This document shows positions 10,601-18,797 of a stretch of 64,000 nt of DNA, one piece after another. Origin of the DNA: JANQEU01 sp965601455 (GTDB lineage Bacteria > Bacteroidota > Bacteroidia > Cytophagales > Cyclobacteriaceae); NCBI GenBank assembly GCA_965601455.1, contig OZ271831.1, positions 2,728,001 through 2,792,000 of the forward strand, in the 5' to 3' direction. The notes under the pieces were generated by a model. It made no database searches. It saw only the letters and a list, made by a program, of their open reading frames with translations, and had not been told where the DNA came from. Each line of letters begins with the position of its first letter. Positions within the stretch are counted from its first letter, which is position 1. The position numbers and the translations under genes are program-made.

Positions 10601-10697
10601 TTGGATTTTTACCGGTGTTCTATACATTATGCTACTCACCAATTTCTTAAAGAATATTCTCAATTGGACTACTGTACGTGGGAAGAAGAGACGCTAA
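7605..10697 (+). CDS. ABCG/PDR-type ABC transporter (ATPase fused to permease)
   Basis: The start is placed at ATG 7605 because the in-frame ATG at 7578 sits inside the upstream terminator stem. About 1030 residues. The N-terminal ~150 residues are helical with an acidic TerB-like look (RTDQKVSEKESE), and a beta-rich linker follows. The nucleotide-binding domain has Walker A GGSGTGKST (about 302-310), signature SGGQRKR (about 407) and Walker B VLFVDEP (about 427), followed by an H-loop histidine. A Cys pair (CPRC, about 512) suggests a small metal knuckle. Membrane helices from about 600 on form an ABC2-type permease, with a long soluble insert (about 805-980) before the last helix. This order is that of ABCG half-transporters, which usually export lipids or hydrophobic compounds. 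The substrate is unknown. Confidence 0.85.
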   Translation: MSESIVNALVHLFAIFESVKEDFDKDTGELVVKPYLKKTLNQALTEEYLNLFYDYLSFYKEANLNPSGDHELGIDSTSIIQIAKICNQINRELAQAERITVFIELLELIRTDQKVSEKESEFASLVAMNFNLLPTEVEDIKAFIFEPDSQKISFDRGLVIDNKMTEWPEEVAWMMRKKKAEIPGTTQYHHLYVENLFGRILVLHIDSVNEYLFRYDGPLNLYLEGNRIIPAKAYFFKPGTILKGPNIQSIYETQVTKQFLKEKTKVTIVLSGEELEFHFKNSKNGIQNFSFSEESGNLIGIMGGSGTGKSTLLNLLNGKIEPTKGRVHINGHTIPRAGREGVIGYVPQDDLLFEELTVYQNLYYNARICFSDFSNSQIKETVDKILEDLDLTEIAHLKVGDPLNKTISGGQRKRLNIALELMREPSVLFVDEPTSGLSSTDSEKVMWLLKDQARKGKLVIAIIHQPSSDIFKLMDKLWLLDKGGYPIYNGNPVDAVVYFKTMSTQVNAAESECPRCGNVIPEQILQIIESKEIDENGKATPERRVSPKNWYLKYKENIEKNLKKVRYNERLPESHFRIPNKFRQFIIFSKRNVLSKLSNRQYILINLFEAPLLALILGFISKYSAGGDYIFSDNKNLPVFLFMAIVVALFMGMSVSAEEIFKDRKILERESFLNLSRISYLNSKIFYLFMLSAFQTLVFALIGIYLLEIKGMLLYHWVILFSTSCFANLVGLNISSALNSIITIYILIPFVLVPQLLLGGAMIDFDDLHDSISNRKVVPIIGDLMVSRWAYEAIAVAQFKHNDYTAHFFDVEMEASESSFQKGFVIPKLEGVVKTLSEAEDYEDKKLLFSILRNEIERYEDRYDMPPYPMSASIDPLYFSDAIATRTMAYLNSIGDTFDERFEESQGRKDSIYYALVDEMGRENFVQLKKDNYNESLYNIVTNRTEINRLIIIGDELIQKKDPVYTRPYTKHGRAHFYAPYKQVGNLTFDTVIFNIVAIWIFTGVLYIMLLTNFLKNILNWTTVRGKKRR

Positions 10698-11287
10698 ATT
10701 ATTTTGAGCTTTTTGTAAAATACGTTTCTGGAGATCTGTCGAACCTCGCCTGGTTGCAAGGATCCTAAAAGGATGTCTTCTATTGAAACCCTGATTAATC
10801 GAAGCGTTGGATGGCCTACTTTGCTTGTCATTTTTCTAACCTGACGATTCTTTCCCTCCGATAACTTTAATTCAATCCAACTGGTTATCGGATGTTTCAC
10901 ACGGTTGATATCAGGTTCCCTTGATTCGGGTATGTTCTCATACATCCGATTAACTACAACCGGGAGACATTTATGAGCACGTCCTTTCAAGTTTATTGTC
11001 ACTCCTTCCCGCAGATCATTAATAGATTGTTCCGATGGGATACCTTCTGTTTCCACCCAGTAGGTGCGCATATGATTGAACTTTGGATTGAGAAGCGCCT
11101 CATTTATCCTTCGGTCATTGGTAAGTAAAAGCAAACCCTCACTATCCTTATCGAGTCTTCCAACGGGGTAAACACCTTTGGGAAGATTCACAATACTTCC
11201 TAAACCCGGGTTGCCGTCCTCGTCTGTAAACTGACTTAAAATGCCAAAAGGTTTGTTTAATATGAAGTAGTATAACTTAGAAGCCAA
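10694..11287 (-). CDS. rluE: RluE/RsuA-family 23S rRNA pseudouridine synthase
   Basis: A 197-residue enzyme with the family motifs ILNKPFG at the N-terminus, the catalytic GRLDKDSEGLLLLT loop (Asp in GRLD), and the late GKNRQVRKM segment. It lacks an S4 domain, as expected for RluE, which modifies U2457 of E. coli 23S rRNA. The first possible start in frame is a TTG at 11287; no ATG lies between it and the upstream stop. It converges with the ABC transporter with a 4-base overlap and is divergent from the glycosylase gene only 7 bases away, so the two starts must share a very compact promoter region or use promoters inside each other. Confidence 0.82.
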   Translation of the reverse strand: MASKLYYFILNKPFGILSQFTDEDGNPGLGSIVNLPKGVYPVGRLDKDSEGLLLLTNDRRINEALLNPKFNHMRTYWVETEGIPSEQSINDLREGVTINLKGRAHKCLPVVVNRMYENIPESREPDINRVKHPITSWIELKLSEGKNRQVRKMTSKVGHPTLRLIRVSIEDILLGSLQPGEVRQISRNVFYKKLKII

Positions 11288-11294
11288 AACCCGA

Positions 11295-11981
11295 ATGATG
11301 TCGTTCGCCTCCGAAGTTATGCAATATTACAGGGACCTTTCCCCACCAGAGAATCTTCCGGCCGACGTGGAAGTGTTAAATCCCTTTTCAAATCAAGAGA
11401 CCTTCGACTATGCTTCAAAATTCTATAACAAGTATTATTCGGATACAAATACTCGTACCATATGTTTCGGCATCAATCCCGGGAGATTCGGAGCCGGAAT
11501 TACCGGTGTACCATTCACTGATCCCATTCGTTTAGAAGATCCTTGTGGTATAGTCAACGACCTACAAAAAAAGCCGGAACTGTCTTCCAGATTTATTTAC
11601 GATATGATTAAGTCTTTTGGAGGACCAGGTCTGTTTTACAAAAGGTTTTATATCTCTGCTGTCTCTCCCCTTGGTTATGTCAGAAATGGGATCAATCTCA
11701 ATTACTACGACATCAAAGGGTTTAAAACCCTATTTGAGAAGTATGCAGTGGAAGAGATTAAAAAGCAACTGCACCTGGGGATCAATCGCGAAATAGCATT
11801 CAGTATTGGAAAAGGACAAAACATTAAGTTCCTTAATTTCATCAACGAAAAGCATCGACTTTTTGGCAAAATAATACCATTGTCACATCCCAGGTGGGTC
11901 ATGCAATACAGACTGAAACGCAAAGACGAGTTCATACAGGAATATCTTGATTCCTTTATGCATGTCACCAAAGATCAATAA
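11295..11981 (+). CDS. SMUG2-like uracil-DNA glycosylase family protein
   Basis: A 228-residue protein with a UDG-superfamily motif 1 of the form FGINPGRFGAGITGVPFTD and a motif 2-like SHPRWVMQYR near the C-terminus. This pairing is typical of the Bacteroidota SMUG2/DUF4918 group. The expected role is base-excision removal of uracil or oxidised pyrimidines from DNA. The start may be ATG 11295 or the adjacent ATG 11298. It converges with the MBL-fold gene with a 17-base overlap. Confidence 0.78.
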   Translation: MMSFASEVMQYYRDLSPPENLPADVEVLNPFSNQETFDYASKFYNKYYSDTNTRTICFGINPGRFGAGITGVPFTDPIRLEDPCGIVNDLQKKPELSSRFIYDMIKSFGGPGLFYKRFYISAVSPLGYVRNGINLNYYDIKGFKTLFEKYAVEEIKKQLHLGINREIAFSIGKGQNIKFLNFINEKHRLFGKIIPLSHPRWVMQYRLKRKDEFIQEYLDSFMHVTKDQ

Positions 11982-12699
11982 CATCACCATCTTGTAGTCT
12001 CTTGACAGTAATGTTTTTTGCATCCAGCATTTCAGGACCCATGTGAGTAAACATCAACTGGCGTGTAGGAAGCCTGACCCGGTTAGCGTTTATGGTTTTC
12101 AATGATAAGTGCCCCGGGCTTTCCTTGTCCAGGTTATTACATTCTAGTATAAAAAGCTCCGTTCCTGAAGCTAGCTCACTCAGTTCATCGGTCCATTCCG
12201 TATCACCGGAAAAGGCAAAAGATTTTTCATTCCATTTGAGTTTGATCCCATGTGGATTTGACGGAGGTGAATGTACTACACGGTAACCCTTTATTTCCAT
12301 TTCTCCTATATCCATCCAAACTGAAGAATACTCAATGAATCTAACCCCAAGCTGATCAATGAATTTCTCAGTTTCAGGATAGAGCGTATTCTGGAGACCA
12401 CGAACTCTATCTTCTATTCCCGGAGGCCCTACTAGTTCAAAAGAATCAGGCTTTTCATTATTCACTGTTCCATTGAGGATAAAAAACGGTAATCCACCGA
12501 AATGATCTCCATGAAAATGAGTGATTATCACTTGCGTTATTTTGTGGATTGGATAATTCATCTGACGTAATCGCAACATTGTGGTTGCTCCACAATCAAC
12601 AAGCACGGCGGATTCGGAACCCTCGATTAAAAAGGAAGTATTAAATCTTCCCCCACTTGAAAACGCATCACCACACCCCAGAACTCTTAACTTCTTCAT
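11965..12699 (-). CDS. MBL-fold metallohydrolase (RNase Z-like)
   Basis: About 244 residues. The hallmark metal motif HFHGDH (about 61-66) is present, with a later metal Asp in FSGDTEW and a C-terminal His in FTHMGPE. This is the arrangement of the RNase Z/PhnP branch of the metallo-beta-lactamase fold. It is too short and lacks the exosite arm of a true tRNase Z, so a phosphodiesterase or other hydrolase is more likely. I chose the ATG at 12699 (MKKLRVLG) over an in-frame TTG three codons upstream. Confidence 0.8.
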   Translation of the reverse strand: MKKLRVLGCGDAFSSGGRFNTSFLIEGSESAVLVDCGATTMLRLRQMNYPIHKITQVIITHFHGDHFGGLPFFILNGTVNNEKPDSFELVGPPGIEDRVRGLQNTLYPETEKFIDQLGVRFIEYSSVWMDIGEMEIKGYRVVHSPPSNPHGIKLKWNEKSFAFSGDTEWTDELSELASGTELFILECNNLDKESPGHLSLKTINANRVRLPTRQLMFTHMGPEMLDAKNITVKRLQDGDVIDLW

Positions 12700-12806
12700 A
12701 ATCGTCAATATTAAGGAATAAAGTATTGAATAGTGAATTCCAATTCCGGACTCGCATTTAATAAATGGAAACTTATATTTGAGATAACCAAAGCAACTGA
12801 ATCAAA

Positions 12807-13361
12807 ATGAAGGTTAGAGGCAATGTAGTCAATAGCATAGACTCCTTTGTTAAGAATAATTTTCCAGATGGTTATGAACACTGGAAATCAAAACTCCCTA
12901 AGGAAACAAGGGATCTTATGGCGAATGTAGTAGGGAAAAAGTGGTATCCTGTTCAAGAAGGAGTATTAACTCCCACACGACATCTTGTTGATAATTTTTA
13001 TGAAGGAAACGTACAGAAAGGTGCCTGGGAATCTGGAGAACACAGTGCGGAAGTGGCTCTAAAAGGTATTTATAAGGTCTTTGTTGTAATAAGTACACCC
13101 TCGTATCTTATGAAAAGAGCCAGTCGAATTCTTCCCACATTTTACGATCCCAGTTTATTGGAAATCACTCAAAGTGGCGATAAATACATGTCCATAGATA
13201 TAATGCAACTTCCAGTTAACGAAGAGATAATTGAGTATCGTATTGGCGGCTGGATGCAACGGGCCTTGGAAATCTGCGGCTGTAAGAATGTTAAGGTTAT
13301 GGTGCCTATCCAACTATCAAATAATGACAGTGTCACCAGATTTGATATCGCCTGGGAATAA
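12807..13361 (+). CDS. Cytosolic protein resembling the DUF2378/V4R-like ligand-binding fold
   Basis: A 184-residue soluble protein without signal or membrane segments. The overall pattern (an N-terminal helix set, a central SYLMKRASRILPTFYDP stretch, a late GGWMQRALEICGC helix and a final beta pair) resembles the DUF2378/TIGR02265 family known mainly from Myxococcales, and more distantly V4R/HNOB-type domains. No haem-ligand motif can be assigned. Its position just before hmgA may be incidental, since an operator-like palindrome separates them. Confidence 0.5.
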   Translation: MKVRGNVVNSIDSFVKNNFPDGYEHWKSKLPKETRDLMANVVGKKWYPVQEGVLTPTRHLVDNFYEGNVQKGAWESGEHSAEVALKGIYKVFVVISTPSYLMKRASRILPTFYDPSLLEITQSGDKYMSIDIMQLPVNEEIIEYRIGGWMQRALEICGCKNVKVMVPIQLSNNDSVTRFDIAWE

Positions 13362-13376
13362 TTAACGGATAAAATA

Positions 13377-13390
13377 GTTGTCATAACAAT
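13377..13390. promoter_or_regulatory. Palindromic operator candidate upstream of hmgA
   Basis: GTTGTCATAACAAT is a near-perfect dyad that differs in only two positions from GTTGTTATAACAAC in front of hppD. It lies about 70 bases upstream of the hmgA start. A plausible Bacteroidota promoter (TTG at 13410 and TAACTTTA at 13429) lies between it and the gene. The shared site suggests a common regulator for both transcription units. Confidence 0.5.
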
Positions 13391-13460
13391 TAATTTTATA
13401 TCCCAGTTCTTGATAGGTTATTTAATCATAACTTTACCATAGAACATTAATTCATCCATC

Positions 13461-14621
13461 ATGCCCATATATCATTCTCTAGGTAAGATTCCGCCGAAAA
13501 GGCACACGGTATTTGAAAAACCAGAAGGAGGACTCTACAACGAGCAATTGTTTGGAACTATTGGCTTTGACGGTATGTCAAGCTTGTCGTATCATATTCA
13601 TCGCCCGACAATGGTGAAGGAGGTTGATCAACCCATCGATGTGACTCCTAAGATAGCAGTAGAAAGGAACATTACCTCCAGAATGCTTCAAGGTTTCACA
13701 GTTGAGCCAAAAGATGATTTCCTGGATAGTCGTACACGATTATTGGTAAACAATGATGTTCATATTTCGTTGGCTGCACCTCGGAAGTCAATTACGAGTT
13801 ATTTCTATAAGAATACCGATGCGGACGAACTACTTTTCATCCATCAGGGAAGTGGCACGTTGCGTACTTTTCTTGGTAACATTCGGTTCGAATATGGTGA
13901 TTATCTTGTTATCCCCAGGGGAATGATCTATCAAATTGAATTTGATGGACCTGACAATAGACTTCTAATAGCCGAATCCTTTCATCCAATCTACACCCCT
14001 AAACGTTATCGTAACTGGTTTGGCCAGCTCCTGGAGCATTCTCCATTTTGTGAGCGCGACTACAAGCTACCAGAGAATCTAGAAACTCATGATGAATCAG
14101 GTGAATTCCTGATGAAGATAAAAAAGCAAGGCGCTTTACACCACCTGACTTACGTGACTCACCCTTTTGATGTGGTGGGATGGGATGGTTACAACTATCC
14201 CTATGGTATTTCAATTCACAATTTCGAACCTATAACCGGCAGAGTTCATCAGCCACCACCCGTTCACCAAACGTTTGAAACATCGGCCTTCGTAGTTTGT
14301 TCCTTTTGCCCCAGGCTTTACGACTACCATCCCAAGGCAATCCCAGCCCCTTACAATCACTCCAATATTGATTCTGATGAAATGCTCTATTATGTGGATG
14401 GTGATTTTATGAGCCGAAATCATGTGGAAAAAGGATACATATCCTTACATCCCGCAGGTATTCCTCATGGTCCACATCCCGGTGCATACGAAAGAAGTAT
14501 TGGGCAAAAAGAAACCAAAGAGTTGGCAGTAATGATTGATACATTTAAGCCTTTAATGCTAACTGAGGAAGCAATCAAAATTGACGATGGAACCTACTAT
14601 CAATCCTGGTTAGAAAAATGA
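13461..14621 (+). CDS. hmgA: Homogentisate 1,2-dioxygenase
   Basis: A 386-residue cupin-fold enzyme opening the ring of homogentisate to maleylacetoacetate. The length and the full pattern of the family are present, including the N-terminal EQLFGTIGF region, the RGMIYQIEFDG strand, and the C-terminal iron-site segment. That segment runs HSNIDSDEMLYY then HPAGIPHGPHPG and supplies the His/Glu/His ligands. The stop overlaps the fahA start by 4 bases (ATGA). It is the first gene of the catabolic unit hmgA-fahA-flavin reductase-aacS. The enzyme is cytosolic and uses Fe(II) and O2. Confidence 0.93.
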   Translation: MPIYHSLGKIPPKRHTVFEKPEGGLYNEQLFGTIGFDGMSSLSYHIHRPTMVKEVDQPIDVTPKIAVERNITSRMLQGFTVEPKDDFLDSRTRLLVNNDVHISLAAPRKSITSYFYKNTDADELLFIHQGSGTLRTFLGNIRFEYGDYLVIPRGMIYQIEFDGPDNRLLIAESFHPIYTPKRYRNWFGQLLEHSPFCERDYKLPENLETHDESGEFLMKIKKQGALHHLTYVTHPFDVVGWDGYNYPYGISIHNFEPITGRVHQPPPVHQTFETSAFVVCSFCPRLYDYHPKAIPAPYNHSNIDSDEMLYYVDGDFMSRNHVEKGYISLHPAGIPHGPHPGAYERSIGQKETKELAVMIDTFKPLMLTEEAIKIDDGTYYQSWLEK

Positions 14622-15850
14622 ACAGTTGGCTAGAACTTCCACACAATACCGACTTCACTCTGTACAATCTGCCTTTTGGAATCTTTAGTACAAAAAGCGA
14701 TAGAAAGCGAATTGGAGTAGCTATTGGGGATCATGTAATTGATCTGTCTGGTGCTTTTGAAAAAGGGATTCTTTCCGAAACCGGATTAGAGAAATCACAA
14801 GTAGAAAACGACTACCTAAATGACTTCATAAATACGGGGAAAGCGGTAACGAAAAAAACCAGGGAAATATTAATACACCAATTGACTCAGTCTGATTCTG
14901 AATTAAGACATTCGCCCCAGCTATTATTGAAGCAAAATGAAGTCGATTTGCATTTACCTGTTAAGATTGGTGACTACACAGACTTTTATTCCAGTATTGA
15001 ACATGCCACAAACGTGGGTAAGATGTTCCGGGACCCTGACAACGCCTTGCTACCCAATTGGAAACATTTGCCAGTTGGTTATCATGGACGAGCTTCTTCT
15101 ATTGTGGTTTCGGGAACAGACATTCATCGCCCACTTGGTCAAACCAAGCCACCAGAAGGCCCTCCCGTCTTTGGACCGAGTACACGTGTCGATTTTGAAC
15201 TGGAGATGGCTTTCATCCTGGGAAAGAGTACCCAATTAGGGCAGCGAATCGCTGTCGATGAGGCTGAAGACTACATCTTTGGAATGGTCCTGTTTAATGA
15301 CTGGTCTGCCAGGGACATTCAAAAATGGGAGTATGTTCCATTAGGCCCTTTTCTTGCAAAAAGTTTTGGTTCATCTATTTCACCCTGGATTATTACGATG
15401 GATGCCCTGGAACCTTTTAGAGTAAATGGCCCTGTACAGGATCCACTTCCATTGGATTATCTACGATCAGAAAAACCGGCGAATTTTGATATTGACCTTA
15501 CAGTAAATCTCAAACCTAATGGTAAGGAAGCATCAACCATTTGTCAGTCAAACTTCAAATACCTTTATTGGAGTATGGCGCAACAATTGGCGCATCACAC
15601 AGTCAATGGTTGCAACATTAATATCGGTGATATTATGGCCTCGGGAACCATCAGCGGTCCAACGGAGGATTCTTTCGGATCCATGCTTGAGTTGGCCTGG
15701 GGAGGCCAAAAACCATTGAAGCTACCAGGAGGTATCGAAAGAAAGTTTATTGACGACCACGACACCGTCATAATGCAGGGAACTGCAGGTTCGGGAGATC
15801 GAAAGGTGGGATTTGGAGAAGTACGTTCAACCATTTTACCGTCAGTGTAG
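14618..15850 (+). CDS. fahA: Fumarylacetoacetase
   Basis: A 410-residue enzyme of the FAH family, which splits fumarylacetoacetate to fumarate and acetoacetate. It has the N-terminal SH3-like domain (LPFGIFS) and the catalytic domain with DYTDFYSSIEHATNVG, YHGRASSIV, a metal-binding Glu in FELEMAF, and FNDWSARDIQKWEY. The closing GTISGPTEDSFGSMLELAW element is also present. The gene is complete and translationally coupled to hmgA. No maleylacetoacetate isomerase gene is seen nearby, so that step must be encoded elsewhere or occur by another route. Confidence 0.93.
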   Translation: MNSWLELPHNTDFTLYNLPFGIFSTKSDRKRIGVAIGDHVIDLSGAFEKGILSETGLEKSQVENDYLNDFINTGKAVTKKTREILIHQLTQSDSELRHSPQLLLKQNEVDLHLPVKIGDYTDFYSSIEHATNVGKMFRDPDNALLPNWKHLPVGYHGRASSIVVSGTDIHRPLGQTKPPEGPPVFGPSTRVDFELEMAFILGKSTQLGQRIAVDEAEDYIFGMVLFNDWSARDIQKWEYVPLGPFLAKSFGSSISPWIITMDALEPFRVNGPVQDPLPLDYLRSEKPANFDIDLTVNLKPNGKEASTICQSNFKYLYWSMAQQLAHHTVNGCNINIGDIMASGTISGPTEDSFGSMLELAWGGQKPLKLPGGIERKFIDDHDTVIMQGTAGSGDRKVGFGEVRSTILPSV

Positions 15851-15853
15851 ATT

Positions 15854-16762
15854 ATGGACAAAGCAATACAATTTGACCTGGATACCATGGACCATCGGGA
15901 GGTTCACAGCTTATTGCTGTCGTCAGTGGCACCTAGACCAATAGCATTTGCAAGCACCGTGGACGCTGAAGGCAACGTAAATCTTAGCCCATTTAGTTTT
16001 TTCAATGTTTTTTCCTCTAACCCTCCTATTGCAATTTTTTCTCCTTCTCGAGGTGGTAGAGATAATAAACCTAAGCATTCCTATCTGAATGTTAAGGAAG
16101 TCCCCGAGGCTGCAATAAGCATAGTCAACCATGCCATGGTGGAGAAAATGTCACTTTCGAGTTCCAACTATGCAAGGGGAATCAATGAGTTTGAGAAAGC
16201 TGGTTTCACGGAATTTCCATCGACTCGAATAAAACCACCCATGGTTAAGGAATCCCCTATTTCCTTTGAGTGCAAGGTCAACCAGGTAATCGAGTTAGGC
16301 GATCATGGGGGTGCTGGAAATCTTATTATTTGTGAGGTATTGGTCGCCCACGTACACGAAAGCTGCCTTGGGAGTGATGGGAAGATTGATCCTACAAAAG
16401 TCGACCAGGTTGGGAGAATGGGAGGAAACTGGTACAGCCGAACAAACGAAAATGCCATGTTTGAAATTCCAAAACCAGGTTCTCAACTTGGGATTGGTGT
16501 GGATGCGCTGCCTAAATCAGTCAGGGAAAGCCACATTTTGACAGCAAACAATATCGGCAGAATTGGTGGTCTTCCTGAATTGCCCTCAAAAAGTCAAATT
16601 GATGAAAGAAGAGAAGAGCAATCGGTATCTCTTTTGTTTGAAGAATTCACGGATAACAAAAATGCCCTTAAGGATCAACTTCAATACCTGGCCCGAACAC
16701 TTATAAATGAAGGAAAAACCAGCGGCGCACTTGAAATTCTTCTAATCGCCGATGACCTATGA
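15854..16762 (+). CDS. Flavin reductase-like domain protein
   Basis: A 302-residue protein with a flavin reductase-like (FMN-binding split barrel) domain in about residues 15-200. It contains VAPRPIAFASTVD and NLSPFSFFNVFSSNPP, the typical FMN-contacting segments of the DIM6/NTAB group. The C-terminal ~90 residues are helical and less conserved. Placed 3 bases after fahA and overlapping aacS by 4 bases, it is clearly part of the tyrosine catabolic operon. Homologous genes recur beside homogentisate genes in Bacteroidota. Its reaction there is not established; supplying reduced flavin or reducing a pathway side product is only an inference. Confidence 0.8.
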   Translation: MDKAIQFDLDTMDHREVHSLLLSSVAPRPIAFASTVDAEGNVNLSPFSFFNVFSSNPPIAIFSPSRGGRDNKPKHSYLNVKEVPEAAISIVNHAMVEKMSLSSSNYARGINEFEKAGFTEFPSTRIKPPMVKESPISFECKVNQVIELGDHGGAGNLIICEVLVAHVHESCLGSDGKIDPTKVDQVGRMGGNWYSRTNENAMFEIPKPGSQLGIGVDALPKSVRESHILTANNIGRIGGLPELPSKSQIDERREEQSVSLLFEEFTDNKNALKDQLQYLARTLINEGKTSGALEILLIADDL

Positions 16763-18720
16763 AAAAGGTTAAAAAACTCTGGGAGCCAAATGTTGATCTA
16801 AAAAGGCACAGCCACCTTGTCCTTTACCAAAAATGGCTGGCTGAAGAGAAAGGATTAGAGTTTAAAAATTACAGCCAGCTATGGGATTGGAGTTGTACGG
16901 AATTTGAGAATTTCTGGGAGTCGATCTGGAACTACTTCGAGATTCTACACGACGGCTCCTACACCAAAGTAGCCAGCACGAATGAAATGCCCGGAGTACG
17001 CTGGTTTGAAGGCACATATGTTAACTATAGTGAACATATTCTGAGGCAATACACAAGTAGTCATCCGGCCCTTATACAACTGGGCGAAGACCGAGGACTC
17101 AAGGAAATATCCTGGCACAAACTCGCTTCAGAAGTACGTCGTGTACAACTTTTTCTAAAGGCAAATGGAGTCAGGAAAGGTGATTTTGTATGCGGATATC
17201 TTCCCAATACACAGGAGGCCATCATCTCCTTTATGGCGACAAATTCCATTGGTGCAGTTTGGTCCTGTTGCTCACCAGATTTTGGTGTCGATACTGTTAT
17301 AGATCGATTTGAACAAATTAAACCCAAGATTCTGTTTGCGGTTGACTCATACGACTATAATGGAAAGACCATCGATCGCTCCGGCGCCGTCCAGCAAATC
17401 AGTGACAGATTACCCAACCTGGAAGCTACGATCCTGATCGACTCCGCACAAGAGACCGCTATGGCAGATGCGATTCACTGGTCCGATCTACCCGAAGGCG
17501 ATGAAGAGTTGACTTTCGAACGAGTACCTTTTAATCACCCGATGTGGGTTCTTTTTTCTTCTGGTACAACGGGTAAACCCAAAGCCATTACCCAGTCACA
17601 TGGCGGAGTATTGTTAGAGCACTTGAAATACCTGCACTTTCACAATGACGTTCACCCGGGTGAACGGTTTTTCTGGTTCACAACAACCGGTTGGATGATG
17701 TGGAATTTTCTACAAGCAAGCTTATTAACGGGCGCCACTGCGGTCTTATATGACGGAAGTCCATCTTACCCCGACCTGGAAATACTATGGAAAGATGCTT
17801 CCATCCTTCCCATTCATCACTTTGGAACAAGCGCCCCATTTTTAACCGCCTGCATGAAGCAAGATCTGGAGCCTTCTTCATTTGGTCTGAGTCACCTTCG
17901 ATCAATAGGTTCCACAGGAGCTCCCCTTCCACCCGAAGCATTTGATTGGGTCTATAGCCACGTGTCAAAGGAGGTATGGCTGTGCTCCATGAGTGGAGGG
18001 ACTGATGTTTGTACCGCTTTTGTAGGGGGCATCCCCACAGATCCTGTGTATAGAGGATATATTCAAGGTAGAGCACTTGGTTGTCACTTGCAGTCCCTTG
18101 ACGAAAATGGTAACGAAGTCTTCGAAACATTGGGCGAGATGGTAATTGATGTACCTATGCCTTCCATGCCGATCTACTTCCTGAACGATGAGAAATATGA
18201 GCGATACAGAGCCAGCTACTTTGAAAAGTACCCGGGTAAATGGTGTCATGGAGATTGGATTGAAATGGCTCCAGAGGGTTATTTGAAGATTCACGGTCGG
18301 TCAGATGCCACTTTAAACAGAAAAGGAATCCGAATTGGAACAGCCGAAATTTACTCGGCATTAAACGATCTCAAAGGTCTGGAGGACAGTCTGATAATTA
18401 ACATCGAAAAAGCAGACGGAAGTGATTTCATGCCACTTTTTGTCGTTCTTTCCGAAGGGCAATCTCTACAAGAGATCGAATCCAATATTGTTCAAACCCT
18501 AAAAACCAAGTGCTCCCCCCGACACATTCCGGATAGGATTATTGAAGTTCCTGAGATACCGTATACGCTGAGTGGAAAAAAAATGGAAGTACCAGTCAAG
18601 AACATCTTTATGAAACAGGGCTACGCTGTAAATAGGGAATCAATTCGCAATCCTAAGGCCATAGAATTCTTTATAAAGGAAAAAGATAATCTCCTATTCC
18701 CTCCTGCGCCGGATAAGTAA
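16759..18720 (+). CDS. Acetoacetyl-CoA synthetase
   Basis: A 653-residue ANL-superfamily adenylate-forming ligase, matching the usual length of acetoacetate-CoA ligase. The N-terminal ACAS-type leader, the P-loop-like SSGTTGKPKAITQSHGG (about 260-276), TTTGWMMWN, MSGGTDVCTAFVGG and the C-terminal acyl-adenylation Lys region LSGKKMEVPVK are all present. It activates acetoacetate, the end product of FahA, to acetoacetyl-CoA for thiolysis to acetyl-CoA, which fits its place as last gene of the hmgA operon. The ATGA overlap with the preceding gene supports the start. Confidence 0.9.
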   Translation: MKKVKKLWEPNVDLKRHSHLVLYQKWLAEEKGLEFKNYSQLWDWSCTEFENFWESIWNYFEILHDGSYTKVASTNEMPGVRWFEGTYVNYSEHILRQYTSSHPALIQLGEDRGLKEISWHKLASEVRRVQLFLKANGVRKGDFVCGYLPNTQEAIISFMATNSIGAVWSCCSPDFGVDTVIDRFEQIKPKILFAVDSYDYNGKTIDRSGAVQQISDRLPNLEATILIDSAQETAMADAIHWSDLPEGDEELTFERVPFNHPMWVLFSSGTTGKPKAITQSHGGVLLEHLKYLHFHNDVHPGERFFWFTTTGWMMWNFLQASLLTGATAVLYDGSPSYPDLEILWKDASILPIHHFGTSAPFLTACMKQDLEPSSFGLSHLRSIGSTGAPLPPEAFDWVYSHVSKEVWLCSMSGGTDVCTAFVGGIPTDPVYRGYIQGRALGCHLQSLDENGNEVFETLGEMVIDVPMPSMPIYFLNDEKYERYRASYFEKYPGKWCHGDWIEMAPEGYLKIHGRSDATLNRKGIRIGTAEIYSALNDLKGLEDSLIINIEKADGSDFMPLFVVLSEGQSLQEIESNIVQTLKTKCSPRHIPDRIIEVPEIPYTLSGKKMEVPVKNIFMKQGYAVNRESIRNPKAIEFFIKEKDNLLFPPAPDK

Positions 18721-18745
18721 ATAATTGATGGAAACAAACTTTTCC

Positions 18746-18778
18746 ATACTATCGTAGTATATTTGTTGTTATAACAAC
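18746..18778. promoter_or_regulatory. Promoter and two overlapping palindromes upstream of hppD
   Basis: A Bacteroidota-type -7 box TATATTTG lies at 18758-18765. A dyad ATACTA-TCG-TAGTAT (18746-18760) overlaps its left side. A perfect 14-bp palindrome GTTGTTATAACAAC (18765-18778) begins at its last base, so a protein bound there should occlude the start region. The second palindrome is shared with the hmgA upstream region. No convincing -33 TTTG was found at the usual distance. Confidence 0.55.
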
Positions 18779-18797
18779 TATTGTTAAAGCTACTACT

